Below are positions 6,705-15,192 of a stretch of DNA of 41,079 bases, piece by piece; within the stretch, counting starts at the first letter, position 1, and each line of letters begins with the position of its first letter. The translations under genes were made by a program, and so were the position numbers. The notes under the pieces were generated by a model. It made no database searches. It saw only the letters and a program-made list of their open reading frames with translations, and had not been told where the DNA came from. The stretch is from NCBI GenBank assembly GCA_041580375.1, contig JBFGDZ010000007.1:1-41079 (forward strand), in the 5' to 3' direction. The stretch comes from JAPUIN01 sp041580375 (GTDB lineage Bacteria > Acidobacteriota > Polarisedimenticolia > Gp22-AA2).

Positions 6705-7693
6705 TGGCGATTCCTCGCGGGATGCACCGGGCGGTCTTCGGAGGCCTCCCCGCGGCGGTTCTCGCGGGGCTGGCGTTCGTCGCGATCCTGGCGCCGCTCG
6801 GGTGCGCGCCAGCCCACGATGCCCCCACGCTCTACGCGGAGCTGCAGGATCCCGATCCCGAGGTGCGGCTCGACGCGCAGGACAAGATCGCGCGCATCGT
6901 CAGGAGCGGCGATCACCGCGTCTTCGTTCGCGGTCTCGACAGCCCCGTTGCCCTGCACCGGGTCCAATCGATCCTGTATCTGGCCGACATGCCGCAGGAG
7001 GGGGCGCGCGCCGCGTTGCGCGAGCTGCTGTCGGTGGATCGTCGGATGATGCTGCCCTTCAACCCGATCCGATTGAAACCGACGAGCGAGGAGCACGACA
7101 GCCGGATCCTCGTGGCGCACCTCATCCGCGGGCGCGGAGAGGACCCGAAAGCGCTGCCGATCCTGCTCGAGGGGATCGACCCGTCGCAGGAACCGGATCT
7201 CGTGATGGGGTCGTGCTTCGCCATCGGAGCGCTGGGCGATCCGGGCGGCATTCCGTTTCTGGCCGCGGCCAGCCGCAGCCCCGAGGTCGATGTGGCGCGC
7301 GCGGCGGTGCAGGCGCTCGGGCAGTTCAGGGAGCCGGAGGTGCTCGACGCGCTCGAGCATGTCCTGTCGCATCCGTCGCCCGAGGTGCGAGGGGACGCGC
7401 TCACGGCGCTGGAGACTCGGGAAGGGCCCGCCGCCCTCGATCTGATGCGGCGGATGGCCCTGACCGATCCGGCCGAGCAGGTTCGGCTCGTCGCGATCGA
7501 GCGCGTCTCTCAGTCCTCCGACCCGTCGATCACGGGGTTTCTGATCGATCTGCTCCGGGCCGAGGAGATGACGGTGCGGGTCACCGCGGCGGAGGCGCTG
7601 GCCCGCCGCACGGGACAATCGTTCGGCGAGGATGCGGACCGCTGGTCCCGCTGGTGGGCGAGCCAGTCCCCGGACAAGACCCCGGGCCGTTGA
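6701..7693 (+). CDS. HEAT-repeat probable lipoprotein
   Basis: A 330-residue protein with a hydrophobic N-terminus (about 12-35) ending at a probable lipobox, LAPLGC, with Cys at about 36. The rest is HEAT-like helical repeats: DPDPEVRLDAQDKIARI, SPEVDVARAAVQALGQF, SPEVRGDALTALE and DPAEQVRLVAIERV are clear units. It ends in RTGQSFGEDADRWSRWWASQ, a tail often seen in such proteins. It probably sits in the envelope as a binding scaffold; no enzyme motif is visible. It starts inside the greA stop (ATGATG, either Met possible) and ends 1 nt before xdhC. What it binds is unknown. Confidence 0.75.
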   Translation: MMAIPRGMHRAVFGGLPAAVLAGLAFVAILAPLGCAPAHDAPTLYAELQDPDPEVRLDAQDKIARIVRSGDHRVFVRGLDSPVALHRVQSILYLADMPQEGARAALRELLSVDRRMMLPFNPIRLKPTSEEHDSRILVAHLIRGRGEDPKALPILLEGIDPSQEPDLVMGSCFAIGALGDPGGIPFLAAASRSPEVDVARAAVQALGQFREPEVLDALEHVLSHPSPEVRGDALTALETREGPAALDLMRRMALTDPAEQVRLVAIERVSQSSDPSITGFLIDLLRAEEMTVRVTAAEALARRTGQSFGEDADRWSRWWASQSPDKTPGR

Positions 7694-7694
7694 G

Positions 7695-8594
7695 ATGAAC
7701 CTGACCTTTCACGAGGAGATGGTCCGGGTGCTGCGCGGCGGCTGCCGCGCGGCCGTGGCGACGCTCGTCCAGAGCCGCGGATCGACGCCCCGCCGGTTCG
7801 GCGCCAAGATGATCGTCCTCGAGGGCGGCGAGACGCGCTTCAGCATCGGCGGCGGCGCATTCGAGGCACTCGTAATCGAGGATGCGCGGGACGCCATCCG
7901 CGCCGGGCGAGGCTTCGAGAAGGAGTACCGCTTCACGGAGCAGGGGGACGGCGCCACGGGCATGGTGTGCGGAGGAGCCGCGCGCGTCCTTTTCGAGGTG
8001 GTCGCCCCGCCGCCGGCGCTGTTCATCTTCGGGGCGGGACACGTCGGCCGGCAGCTGGCCCATCAGGGCGTGCGCCTCGGGTTCGACGTGACGGTCGTGG
8101 ACGACCGCCCGCGCTACCTCGAGCCCGCATGGCTGCCCGCAGGAGCCCGCCCGCTGCGCGCGGGGCGCGACTTCCTCGACGGGCTGCCGGATCTGCCGCC
8201 GGGCTCGTTCGTCGCGATCGTCACGCGGTGCCACCGCACCGATCTGGAGGTCGTGCGGCATGCCGTCGGAGGAGGATGCGCCTACATCGGGGTGATCGGA
8301 AGCCGCCGCAAGGTGGCCACGCTGATCCAGCGGGCCGCCGCGCTGGGGACGCCCCCGGAGGCGCTCGAGCGCCTGCGGGGCCCCATCGGTATTCCGATCG
8401 GAGCGCAGACGCCGGAGGAGATCGCCGTCAGCATCGCGGCCGAGATGATCGCGGTCAGGAATCTGGGCGAGCCGGCCCGCGCGGAGAAGGCGTCCGCCAC
8501 CGTCACGCCGATCGGAAGCGCGGGCGTCCGCCGCCTGCGTCCGGCCCGTCCCGCCGGCGGAAGCGCGCGGGCGGATGTCAGAGGCGATTCCTGA
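7695..8594 (+). CDS. XdhC/CoxI-family molybdenum enzyme maturation protein
   Basis: A 299-residue protein of the XdhC/CoxI family, which binds molybdenum cofactor and supports its sulfuration and insertion into xanthine dehydrogenase or CO dehydrogenase-type enzymes. The N-terminal domain has QSRGSTPRRFGAKM (27-40), SIGGGAFE (50-57) and the VCGGAARVLFEV segment (91-102). The C-terminal Rossmann domain has FIFGAGHVGRQLA (110-122), VVDDRPRY, TRCHRTDLE and GVIGSRRK. The start at 7695, one base after the previous stop, fits both the coupling and the N-terminus of the family. No molybdenum hydroxylase subunit lies in the window, so its client is elsewhere. The last 17 bases overlap the convergent glycosyltransferase gene. 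Confidence 0.9.
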   Translation: MNLTFHEEMVRVLRGGCRAAVATLVQSRGSTPRRFGAKMIVLEGGETRFSIGGGAFEALVIEDARDAIRAGRGFEKEYRFTEQGDGATGMVCGGAARVLFEVVAPPPALFIFGAGHVGRQLAHQGVRLGFDVTVVDDRPRYLEPAWLPAGARPLRAGRDFLDGLPDLPPGSFVAIVTRCHRTDLEVVRHAVGGGCAYIGVIGSRRKVATLIQRAAALGTPPEALERLRGPIGIPIGAQTPEEIAVSIAAEMIAVRNLGEPARAEKASATVTPIGSAGVRRLRPARPAGGSARADVRGDS

Positions 8595-9258
8595 AAATCG
8601 TCCACAGGATCTTGCATCCGGCTCCGAGCGTGCCCCGCCAGGTGCCGGTGATCTTCGACACTCCGATCCGGCGCCGGTAGGAGACCGGAACCTCGCGCGT
8701 GCGCAGCCCCCTTCTGAGAGCCTTGACCTGCATCTCCGCCGTCCAGCCGAACCCCCTGTCCCGCATTCCCAGCGAGAGCAGGCTCTCGAAGCGGATCGCC
8801 CGGAAGGGGCCGAGGTCGGTGAACCGGCCTCCGTAGAGGATGCGGATGAGGCGGGTCGCGATCCAGTTGCCGGCGATCGCGTGGGGCAGCATCGCACCGG
8901 GCTCGCGCGCCCCGCGCAGCCGCGATCCGACGACGAGATCGGACTCGTCGCGCCGGAGCGGCTCGAGGAGCCGCGCCGCCTCCTCGGGATGATCGCTGAA
9001 GTCCGCGTCGAGGAAGAGAATCGCGTCCGGTCGCTTGATGCGCAGGTAATCGATCCCCCTGAGGCAGGCGCTCCCGTAGCCGCGCCGAGGCTCGCGCAGC
9101 AGGGTGGCCCCCAGCGAGCGCGCCACGTCGGCGGTGCGATCACTGCTGCCGTTGTCGACGACGACGACCTCGCCGACGAGGTCCGCCGGGATCGCCCGCA
9201 GGACGAGCGCGAGTGACTTCTCCTCATTGAACGCGGGGATGATCGCAGCGGCGCGCAC
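8578..9258 (-). CDS. GT2 glycosyltransferase, polyprenyl-phosphate sugar synthase-like
   Basis: A 226-residue GT-A glycosyltransferase. It shows AAIIPAFNEEKSL at the N-terminus, EVVVVDNGSSDRTADVAR, the acidic FLDADFSDHPEEA (DxD-like) and DLVVGSRLRG, the layout of dolichyl/polyprenyl-phosphate mannose or glucose synthases. There is no C-terminal membrane domain, so the likely product is a lipid-linked sugar made on the cytoplasmic face. The start is GTG at 9258, because the domain begins there and a TATAAT (9271-9266) sits only 7 nt upstream. That spacing implies a leaderless message. A longer frame upstream (to 9363) would read through the promoter. It lies divergent from the UbiA-family gene and may supply donors to the GT-C genes nearby. 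Confidence 0.85.
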   Translation of the reverse strand: MRAAAIIPAFNEEKSLALVLRAIPADLVGEVVVVDNGSSDRTADVARSLGATLLREPRRGYGSACLRGIDYLRIKRPDAILFLDADFSDHPEEAARLLEPLRRDESDLVVGSRLRGAREPGAMLPHAIAGNWIATRLIRILYGGRFTDLGPFRAIRFESLLSLGMRDRGFGWTAEMQVKALRRGLRTREVPVSYRRRIGVSKITGTWRGTLGAGCKILWTIFRNRL

Positions 9259-9265
9259 GGCGGGA

Positions 9266-9273
9266 ATTATAGT
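9266..9273. promoter_or_regulatory. Overlapping back-to-back -10 elements
   Basis: The minus strand has a perfect TATAAT (9271-9266), 7 nt from the GTG of the GT2 gene. The plus strand has TATAGT (9268-9273), facing the UbiA-family gene at 9348. Neither has a good -35 match. The two promoters would share the same bases and so exclude each other. Confidence 0.4.
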
Positions 9274-9347
9274 AAGATGCGCCACCGCGCGGGCGGCCGG
9301 CGCGGAGCGCGCCGCCGCCTCGCTCGTCCGGAGGATCCGGAACCGCG

Positions 9348-10271
9348 ATGGCCGTGGCCGCACAGCGCGCCAGGATGAATCCGCTGGTCGCCGTCGTCGT
9401 GTCGATGCGGCCGCAGCAGTGGATCAAGAACCTCGTCGTCCTCGCGGCGCTGGTGTTCGCGCAGAAGCTCGCCGATCCGGCGCTGGTCCTCCGATCCATC
9501 ATCGCGGCGCTCCTGTTCTGCTTCGCGAGCGGCGCCGTCTACCTCGTCAATGATCTGTTCGACGCGGACTCGGATCGGAAGCATCCGGTCAAGGCACGCC
9601 GCCCGATCGCTGCCGGCCTCCTGGGCGCCGTCCCGGCCCTCACCGCCGCCGTGCTGTTCATGACCGGATCGCTCATGGCGGGGTTCATCCTGTCGCCCCC
9701 GTTCGGCGCCGTCCTCCTCATTTACGTCGTTCTCAATATCGTCTACAGCCTCTGGCTGAAGGAGATCGTCATCATCGACGTGATGACGATCGCTGCCGGT
9801 TTCGTGCTGCGCGCGGTGGGCGGGGGGCTGATGATCGACGTCACGGTCTCCAGCTGGCTCATCATGTGCACCATCCTCCTGTCCCTGTTCCTCGCCTTCT
9901 GCAAGCGCCGCCAGGAGCTGGCCGGGGCGGGCGACCCGCACGCCCAACGATCGATCCTGCGCGAGTACTCGGTCGAGTTCCTCGATCAGATGATCAACGT
10001 CGTGACCGCCTCCACGGTGGTCGCGTACACGTTCTACACCCTGTCACCGGAGGTGGAGATGAAGCTGAACACCAAGCATCTCTATCTCACCGTGCCGTTC
10101 GTGCTGTACGGCATCTTCCGCTACCTCTACCTCATCCATCAGCGGGGCGAGGGAAGGGATCCGACGCGGGCCCTGCTCACCGACAGGCCTCTGCTCATCT
10201 GCGTGGGACTGTGGGGTCTGGCCGTGGTGGTGCTCCTGTACGCCTGGCGGCCCGCCCTGCCGATCCCGTGA
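9348..10271 (+). CDS. UbiA-family decaprenyl-phosphate phosphoribosyltransferase-like protein
   Basis: A 307-residue protein with about eight or nine membrane spans. The first aspartate-rich motif is NDLFDADSDRKHPVKARRPIAAG (starting at 68), the second YSLWLKEIVIIDVMTIAAGFVLRAVGG. The HP.KARRPIA signature and the RPQQWIKN start match the decaprenyl-phosphate phosphoribosyltransferase branch of UbiA, which makes polyprenyl-phosphate-linked phosphoribose, a precursor of arabinose-type donors. ATG 9348 has GGAGGA 12 nt upstream; Met10 is an alternative. Lying beside a polyprenyl-phosphate sugar synthase and GT-C enzymes, it suggests a lipid-linked pentose donor. The exact sugar and lipid are inferred, not shown. 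Confidence 0.85.
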   Translation: MAVAAQRARMNPLVAVVVSMRPQQWIKNLVVLAALVFAQKLADPALVLRSIIAALLFCFASGAVYLVNDLFDADSDRKHPVKARRPIAAGLLGAVPALTAAVLFMTGSLMAGFILSPPFGAVLLIYVVLNIVYSLWLKEIVIIDVMTIAAGFVLRAVGGGLMIDVTVSSWLIMCTILLSLFLAFCKRRQELAGAGDPHAQRSILREYSVEFLDQMINVVTASTVVAYTFYTLSPEVEMKLNTKHLYLTVPFVLYGIFRYLYLIHQRGEGRDPTRALLTDRPLLICVGLWGLAVVVLLYAWRPALPIP

Positions 10272-10307
10272 GGGCGACCGCCGCTGGCGGCTCGCCGGTC
10301 CGCAACG

Positions 10308-10356
10308 TATAATTTCACCCATCCATTTCGATCGGGCCGGAACCCGATCCGAGGAG
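10308..10356 (+). promoter_or_regulatory. Promoter -10, leader hairpin and Shine-Dalgarno for the DUF362 gene
   Basis: A perfect TATAAT (10308-10313) lies in the 92-nt gap. A small hairpin follows, ATCGGG (10331-10336) pairing with CCCGAT (10343-10348), then GAGGAG (10351-10356) 7 nt before the ATG. No good -35 is seen at the expected distance. Confidence 0.45.
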
Positions 10357-10363
10357 ACTACGG

Positions 10364-11503
10364 ATGCAACGCCCGCGCATCGCCGTTCTGCGGACCCGCC
10401 CCGAGACCGTCTTGAAGGACTACGCGCGGGTCATGCGCCTGGCCGGTTACGAGCGGGTCATCGATCGGCGCGATACCGTGCTCGTCAAGCTGAATCTCTC
10501 CTGGACGAAGTATTTCCCGGCCTGCTCCAGCCAGCCCTGGCAGGTGGAGGGTGTGCTGACGACGATGCTCCAGGACGGGTACGCGCCGGAACGCCTCGTG
10601 CCGGTGGAGAACCGCACCGTCGTCACCGATCCGTGGAAGGGGGCGCTCAATAATCGCTGGCTTCCCGTTCTGGATCGTCTGGGCCTGCCGTTCACGCCGC
10701 TGACCGAGGTGGACTGGACCGTGTTCCGGTTCCGGACGCCGCTCCTGAAGCTGAATGCGATCTTCCCCGAGGGAATCGAGATCCCGGCGATCTATCCGGG
10801 CAAGAGCATCATTCACCTGCCGACGATCAAGACGCACGGCCACGCCACGACCACGGGCTCGATCAAGAACTCCTTCGGAGGGCTCCTGAAGGAGGTCCGC
10901 CACTACGCCCACAAGTACATGCACGAGGTGCTGGTGGATCTCATGACCATGCAGAAGGAGCTGCACCCGGGCATCTTCACGGTGATGGACGGTACCGTGT
11001 GCGGCAACGGTGCGGGGCCGCGCACCATGGTGCCGGTCGAGGGGAACGTGATCCTGGCGGGTGCCGACTCGGTCGCCATCGACGCCGTCGCGGCGCGGAT
11101 CATGGGCTTCGATCCGATGAAGATCCCGTACCTGCGCATGTGCCACGATCGCGGCCTCGGGGTCGCCGATCCGCGGGGCATCGAGGTCGTCGGGGACGAC
11201 ATCAGCGGCCTCGATCTGGGTTTCGAGGTGAGCCGATCCATCGTGATCTGGGGGGATCAGATGCTGCGGCGGGGGCCGCTCCGCTTTCTCGAGAAGATCG
11301 CTCTCCACTCGCCGCTCGTCGTCTGGGCGCCCGCCGCATCGAACCTGTACCACGACTGGATGTGGTATCCGACCGTCGGCCGCGCGCGCATCGCGCGGTT
11401 CCGCCGCACCGCGTGGGGCCGCTTCTTCGACGATCGCTACGGCGGCGACCCCGGACGGGCCGCCGTCCCGCGGCCCGGCGGCGCGCCGGTCCCGCATGCG
11501 TGA
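10364..11503 (+). CDS. DUF362-family protein
   Basis: A 379-residue protein of the DUF362 family. Supporting segments are the N-terminal DTVLVKLNLSWTKY, the IIHLPTIKTHGHATTTGSIKN block (about 148-168) followed by SFGGLLKE, and NVILAGADSVAIDAVAARIMG with the later GLGVADPRGIEVVG. Some family members carry a ferredoxin-like 4Fe-4S domain; this one has no CxxCxxC cluster. The function of the family is not settled. It has its own promoter and Shine-Dalgarno, and its end overlaps the sulfatase-fold gene by 8 bases, which ties it to envelope chemistry by context only. The C-terminal Arg/Pro-rich tail (after about 360) looks disordered. Confidence 0.8.
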   Translation: MQRPRIAVLRTRPETVLKDYARVMRLAGYERVIDRRDTVLVKLNLSWTKYFPACSSQPWQVEGVLTTMLQDGYAPERLVPVENRTVVTDPWKGALNNRWLPVLDRLGLPFTPLTEVDWTVFRFRTPLLKLNAIFPEGIEIPAIYPGKSIIHLPTIKTHGHATTTGSIKNSFGGLLKEVRHYAHKYMHEVLVDLMTMQKELHPGIFTVMDGTVCGNGAGPRTMVPVEGNVILAGADSVAIDAVAARIMGFDPMKIPYLRMCHDRGLGVADPRGIEVVGDDISGLDLGFEVSRSIVIWGDQMLRRGPLRFLEKIALHSPLVVWAPAASNLYHDWMWYPTVGRARIARFRRTAWGRFFDDRYGGDPGRAAVPRPGGAPVPHA

Positions 11504-12995
11504 ACGCGGCACCGGACGCGGCCCCACGCAATCCCTGGACAGGCTCCTACCCGTCCTTCCGCTTCTCGTCCTGCTCGTCATCATCGGTTCCGGGGCCTGC
11601 TCCGGAGGCGGCGCCGGCCCGGGCCCGCACCGCGCGCGACCGAACGTTCTTCTGCTCACGGTCGACACGCTGCGCCCGGATCATCTCTCCTGCTACGGCT
11701 ACGCCCGCCGGACGAGCCCGCACATCGACGTGCTGGCCCGGCGGGGAGTCCTGTTCCGGCAGGCGATCACGGCCTCCGGCAGGACGGTCCAGTCCTTTCC
11801 TTCGATCCTCAGCGGCGTCTACCCGATGGCGCACGGCCTGCGCTACGAGGGACAGAGCCACGAGATCCTGGCCTCGCGGCTGACCCTGACGACGGTGCTC
11901 GAGGAACGCGGCTACGATTCCTTCGCCGTGACCCAGGGCCTGAACGTCGGCCTGCATCGAGGATTCGACCTGTACGACCCGGACGTGTATCTCGACGAGA
12001 GCGGCCAGAAGATCTACGTCCCGACGCGCGACGACCGGCAGGCGACCGCGAAGGCGATCGGCTGGCTGCGGCGCCGGCAGGGAAGCACGTCGCCCTTCTT
12101 CCTCTGGATGAGATACAACGCGCCGCACTGGCCCTACGACGCGCCGGCGCCGTTCACCGAGATGTTCGATCCGGAGTACCGGGGGGAGCACACGTTCAAC
12201 GAGGAGGCGGCTCCGGGCGTGGAGCGGGGCGACATCATCTTCGGTCTCACCCGCCTGCCGGATCGCGAGATCGAGCACGCCGTCGCGCACTATGACGGCG
12301 AGATCGCCTACGCGGACGAGGCGATCGGCGGTTTGCTGAAGGCGATCGAGGGGATGGGGATCCTGGACAGGACGATCATCGTGCTCACGTCGGATCACGG
12401 CGAGAGCCTCGGCGAGCACGATTACTTTTTCGAGCACGGAGCCTACCTGTACGAGCCGACGGTGCGCGTTCCGCTGATCGTCGCCGCTCCGGGCGTCCTG
12501 CCGCCGGGGGTCGTCGTGGAGGATCAGGTGCGCACCATCGACATTCTCCCCACCATCCTCGATCTCGCGGGGATCGCGATCCCGGGCGGGCTGGATGGCA
12601 CCTCCCTCGTGAAGCGGGCGCGGGGAGAGCGCGGCGGGGAGGCGCTGCTGGCATACTCGGAGTCGGGACGGAACTTCTATCGCGAGAATCCCCGCCAGTT
12701 CGTCCCCGGGATCGCGGGCAAGTGGAGGATGATGCGATCCGATCGCTACAAGCTGATCCGGATCCCCAAGGATCCCGAGCCGATCTGGGAACTGTACGAC
12801 CTGGCTGCCGACCCGGGTGAGACGCGCAACCTGATCGCGGAGAGACCGGCCGTGGCGGAGGAGCTGAGAGTCGAGCTCCTGCGCCTGATCGAGGCCGATC
12901 CGGGCCGCGACGACCGGAGCGAACCGCCCCTCCCGGACGAGCTGGAGCGCGATCTGCGCTCGCTCGGTTACGTCGGCGGCGGTGGGCGGCGGTGA
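11496..12995 (+). CDS. Sulfatase/alkaline phosphatase-fold lipoprotein lacking the formylglycine motif
   Basis: A 499-residue protein with a hydrophobic leader and probable lipobox GSGAC (Cys35), then a sulfatase-fold domain. Metal-site segments are NVLLLTVDTLRPDHLSCYGY (Asp57) and LTSDHGESLGEHDYFFEHG (Asp300, His301). The C-terminal subdomain is also typical (YKLIRIPKDPEPIWELYDLAADPGETRNLI). Real sulfatases need C/S-x-P-x-R to form formylglycine; aligned back from the LSG (Gly107), the site reads T97-V-Q-S-F101, so the nucleophile position is Thr and both Pro and Arg are absent. A phosphatase, phosphonate esterase or phosphoalcohol transferase activity with Thr as nucleophile is more likely. 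It overlaps the preceding DUF362 gene and is 16 nt before the TMTC-like gene. Confidence 0.85.
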   Translation: MRERGTGRGPTQSLDRLLPVLPLLVLLVIIGSGACSGGGAGPGPHRARPNVLLLTVDTLRPDHLSCYGYARRTSPHIDVLARRGVLFRQAITASGRTVQSFPSILSGVYPMAHGLRYEGQSHEILASRLTLTTVLEERGYDSFAVTQGLNVGLHRGFDLYDPDVYLDESGQKIYVPTRDDRQATAKAIGWLRRRQGSTSPFFLWMRYNAPHWPYDAPAPFTEMFDPEYRGEHTFNEEAAPGVERGDIIFGLTRLPDREIEHAVAHYDGEIAYADEAIGGLLKAIEGMGILDRTIIVLTSDHGESLGEHDYFFEHGAYLYEPTVRVPLIVAAPGVLPPGVVVEDQVRTIDILPTILDLAGIAIPGGLDGTSLVKRARGERGGEALLAYSESGRNFYRENPRQFVPGIAGKWRMMRSDRYKLIRIPKDPEPIWELYDLAADPGETRNLIAERPAVAEELRVELLRLIEADPGRDDRSEPPLPDELERDLRSLGYVGGGGRR

Positions 12996-13011
12996 ACCCG
13001 GCGCTGCGATC

Positions 13012-15192
13012 ATGAAGGGCGCCGCCGCGACCTGGAGCCGTGCCGTTCCCGTCCTCCTCGCCCTCGTCGTGAATCTGGGGGCGCTCACGCCCGGTTTCAT
13101 TCACGACGATCACCGCATCATCGAGCAGAACGTCCTCGTCCGCGATCCGTCGCGCATGCCGGAGATCTTCACGCGAGGGTACTGGAGCGTCGAGGGGACC
13201 GACGTTCCGAACCTCTACCGGCCGCTGACGACCCTCTCGTTCGCCTTCAATCACGCCGTCGGCGGGTTGAGCCCGTTCGGCTACCGCGCGGTGAACCTGA
13301 TGCTGCATCTTCTGGTGACGGGCCTCGTCGTCGGCCTGGCCCGCCGGGCGCTCGCCCCGCGTGGCGGCCCCGCCGGCGCCGGCCCGCTCGTGGCCGGACT
13401 GCTGTTCGCGGTGCATCCCGTGCACACGGAGGTGCTCGGAGAGGTCGTCGGCCGGTCGGAGCTGCTCGCGGCGGCGGGCGTCGTCGGCGGCGTTCTGGCG
13501 TTCCTGCGGGCGCGTGATCGCGACGACGGGGGGCGGGGGTTCCACGCCGGATGGGCGGCGCTCAGCCTCGCCTGTTTCGCACTGGGCTTCCTCTCGAAGG
13601 AGAACGCGGTCGTCGGCCCGGTGCTCGCGATCCTGGCCGATCGCCTGCTCGGGCGCCGGCGCATCGCCCTGGGCTTCCACCTGGCGTCGGGAGCGGTCAT
13701 CGCAGTCCTTCTCGGCCTGCGCATCGCGGTTCTCGGGGGCCTCAATCCGGCCGGGCCGATCCACTTCGTCGACAACCCGATCGCGCACGCGCCTTTCTGG
13801 CAGGGGCGACTGACGGCCCTCGCGGTCCTGGGGCGCTACGCGTGGCTCCTGATCGCGCCCGTGCGTCTCTCGATCGATCATTCGTACGACGCCGTCCCGC
13901 TCGTCTCCGGCCCCCTGGATCCCTGGCTCATTTTCGGCGCGCTCGTGATGGCCGGCTGGACGGTCGGCGTGATCCTCGCCGTCCGGCGGTCCGGCGCGAC
14001 CGCCCTGGCCCTGCTCTGGATCGGCGTGGCGCTCGCGCCGGTCGCCAACGTTCTGATGCCGATCGGCACGATCATGGCGGAGCGGCTCCTGTACCTGCCG
14101 TCTGTCGGCGTCTGCCTGCTCGCCGCCGCGGGCGTCCGGGCCGCGGCGATCCGCGCCGCGGGGCCGGATCCGGGGAGGGCGCCGGCGGGAGGCCTGCGCG
14201 TGTTCGGGGCCGTCCTGCTGGTCCTCTTCGCCGCCCGCTCGGCGGCTCGGCTGCGCGACTGGCGGGACGATCATTCGATCTTCAGGGCCGCGGTGGCCGT
14301 CCATCCCCGGAGCGTGCGCGCGCTGTTCAACTACGGCTCCGCGTGCGAGCGCCGGGGAGAGGACGCGGAGGCGCGCCGCGTCTACGAGAGCGCGATCGGG
14401 ATCTACGACCGGTTCGACGAGGCACACTACAATCTGGCGGGGCTCCACGCCCGTCACGGCGAATGGGTCGACGCGGTCGAGCACTACCGGCGGGCTCTGG
14501 CGCTCAGGCCGGACGAGCCGCGCTACCTGGTGAACCTCGGCCACAGCCTGAATGGACGGGGATCCCACGACGAGGCGCGCGCAGTCCTGGAGCGGGCGAT
14601 CCGGATCGATCCGACGAGCGGCGAGGCCTGGACGAACCTTGGCGCGGCGCTCCTCGGCGGAGGCGACGCGCCGGGCGCGGTGACCGCCTACGCCGAGGCG
14701 GCGCGCATCGACCCGCAGAGCGCGGGCTACCAGCGCAATCTGGGTCTGGCGCTGCAACGGGCGGGTCGCCACGCGGAGGCGGCGGAGGCGCTGCGCCGCG
14801 CGCTCGAACTGGCGCCGGCAAACGTCGATCTCTTCGCCGCGATCGGGCTGGCGCGACTCGACGCCGGCGACGTCACGGGAGGCCTCGAGGCGCTTCGCGA
14901 GGCCGTCCGACTGCGGCCCGAGCAGGCCGTCTACCGCTACCAGCTCGGACGTGCGCTGGAAGCGGCGGATCGCGGCGAGGAGGCGGAGCAGAGCTACCGG
15001 GAAGCGATCCGCCTGGCGCCGTCGTCGCCGGTGCCGCTGGCGGGGCTCGGGCTTCTTCTGTACCGGCGGGGGGAGTCCGGGGAGGCCCGCACGCTTCTGG
15101 AGCGGGCCTCCGCGCTCGATCCCACCGGCGGGTCGATCGGCGCCGAGGCGCGTCGCGTTCTGGAGGAGCTGCGCGGCGGGCCGCCCCGCTGA
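13012..15192 (+). CDS. TMTC-like GT-C membrane glycosyltransferase with C-terminal TPR repeats
   Basis: A 726-residue protein. The first ~400 residues are a polytopic membrane domain with the marks of the TMTC/DUF1736 family of O-mannosyltransferases: an acidic first loop FIHDDHRIIEQN (Asp32, Asp33), YRPLTTLSF (69-77), AVHPVHTEVLGEVVGRSELLAA, FLSKENAVVGP, DNPIAHAP, and NVLMPIGTIMAERLLYLPSVG (AER at 356-358). From about residue 427 on there are about eight TPRs, expected on the periplasmic side. Eukaryotic TMTCs glycosylate proteins from dolichyl-phosphate mannose; here the natural guess is transfer of a polyprenyl-linked sugar to a protein bound by the TPRs. ATG 13012 precedes the first membrane helix; GTG 12982 in frame is an alternative. 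Its end overlaps the convergent GT39-like gene by 199 bp. Confidence 0.85.
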   Translation: MKGAAATWSRAVPVLLALVVNLGALTPGFIHDDHRIIEQNVLVRDPSRMPEIFTRGYWSVEGTDVPNLYRPLTTLSFAFNHAVGGLSPFGYRAVNLMLHLLVTGLVVGLARRALAPRGGPAGAGPLVAGLLFAVHPVHTEVLGEVVGRSELLAAAGVVGGVLAFLRARDRDDGGRGFHAGWAALSLACFALGFLSKENAVVGPVLAILADRLLGRRRIALGFHLASGAVIAVLLGLRIAVLGGLNPAGPIHFVDNPIAHAPFWQGRLTALAVLGRYAWLLIAPVRLSIDHSYDAVPLVSGPLDPWLIFGALVMAGWTVGVILAVRRSGATALALLWIGVALAPVANVLMPIGTIMAERLLYLPSVGVCLLAAAGVRAAAIRAAGPDPGRAPAGGLRVFGAVLLVLFAARSAARLRDWRDDHSIFRAAVAVHPRSVRALFNYGSACERRGEDAEARRVYESAIGIYDRFDEAHYNLAGLHARHGEWVDAVEHYRRALALRPDEPRYLVNLGHSLNGRGSHDEARAVLERAIRIDPTSGEAWTNLGAALLGGGDAPGAVTAYAEAARIDPQSAGYQRNLGLALQRAGRHAEAAEALRRALELAPANVDLFAAIGLARLDAGDVTGGLEALREAVRLRPEQAVYRYQLGRALEAADRGEEAEQSYREAIRLAPSSPVPLAGLGLLLYRRGESGEARTLLERASALDPTGGSIGAEARRVLEELRGGPPR

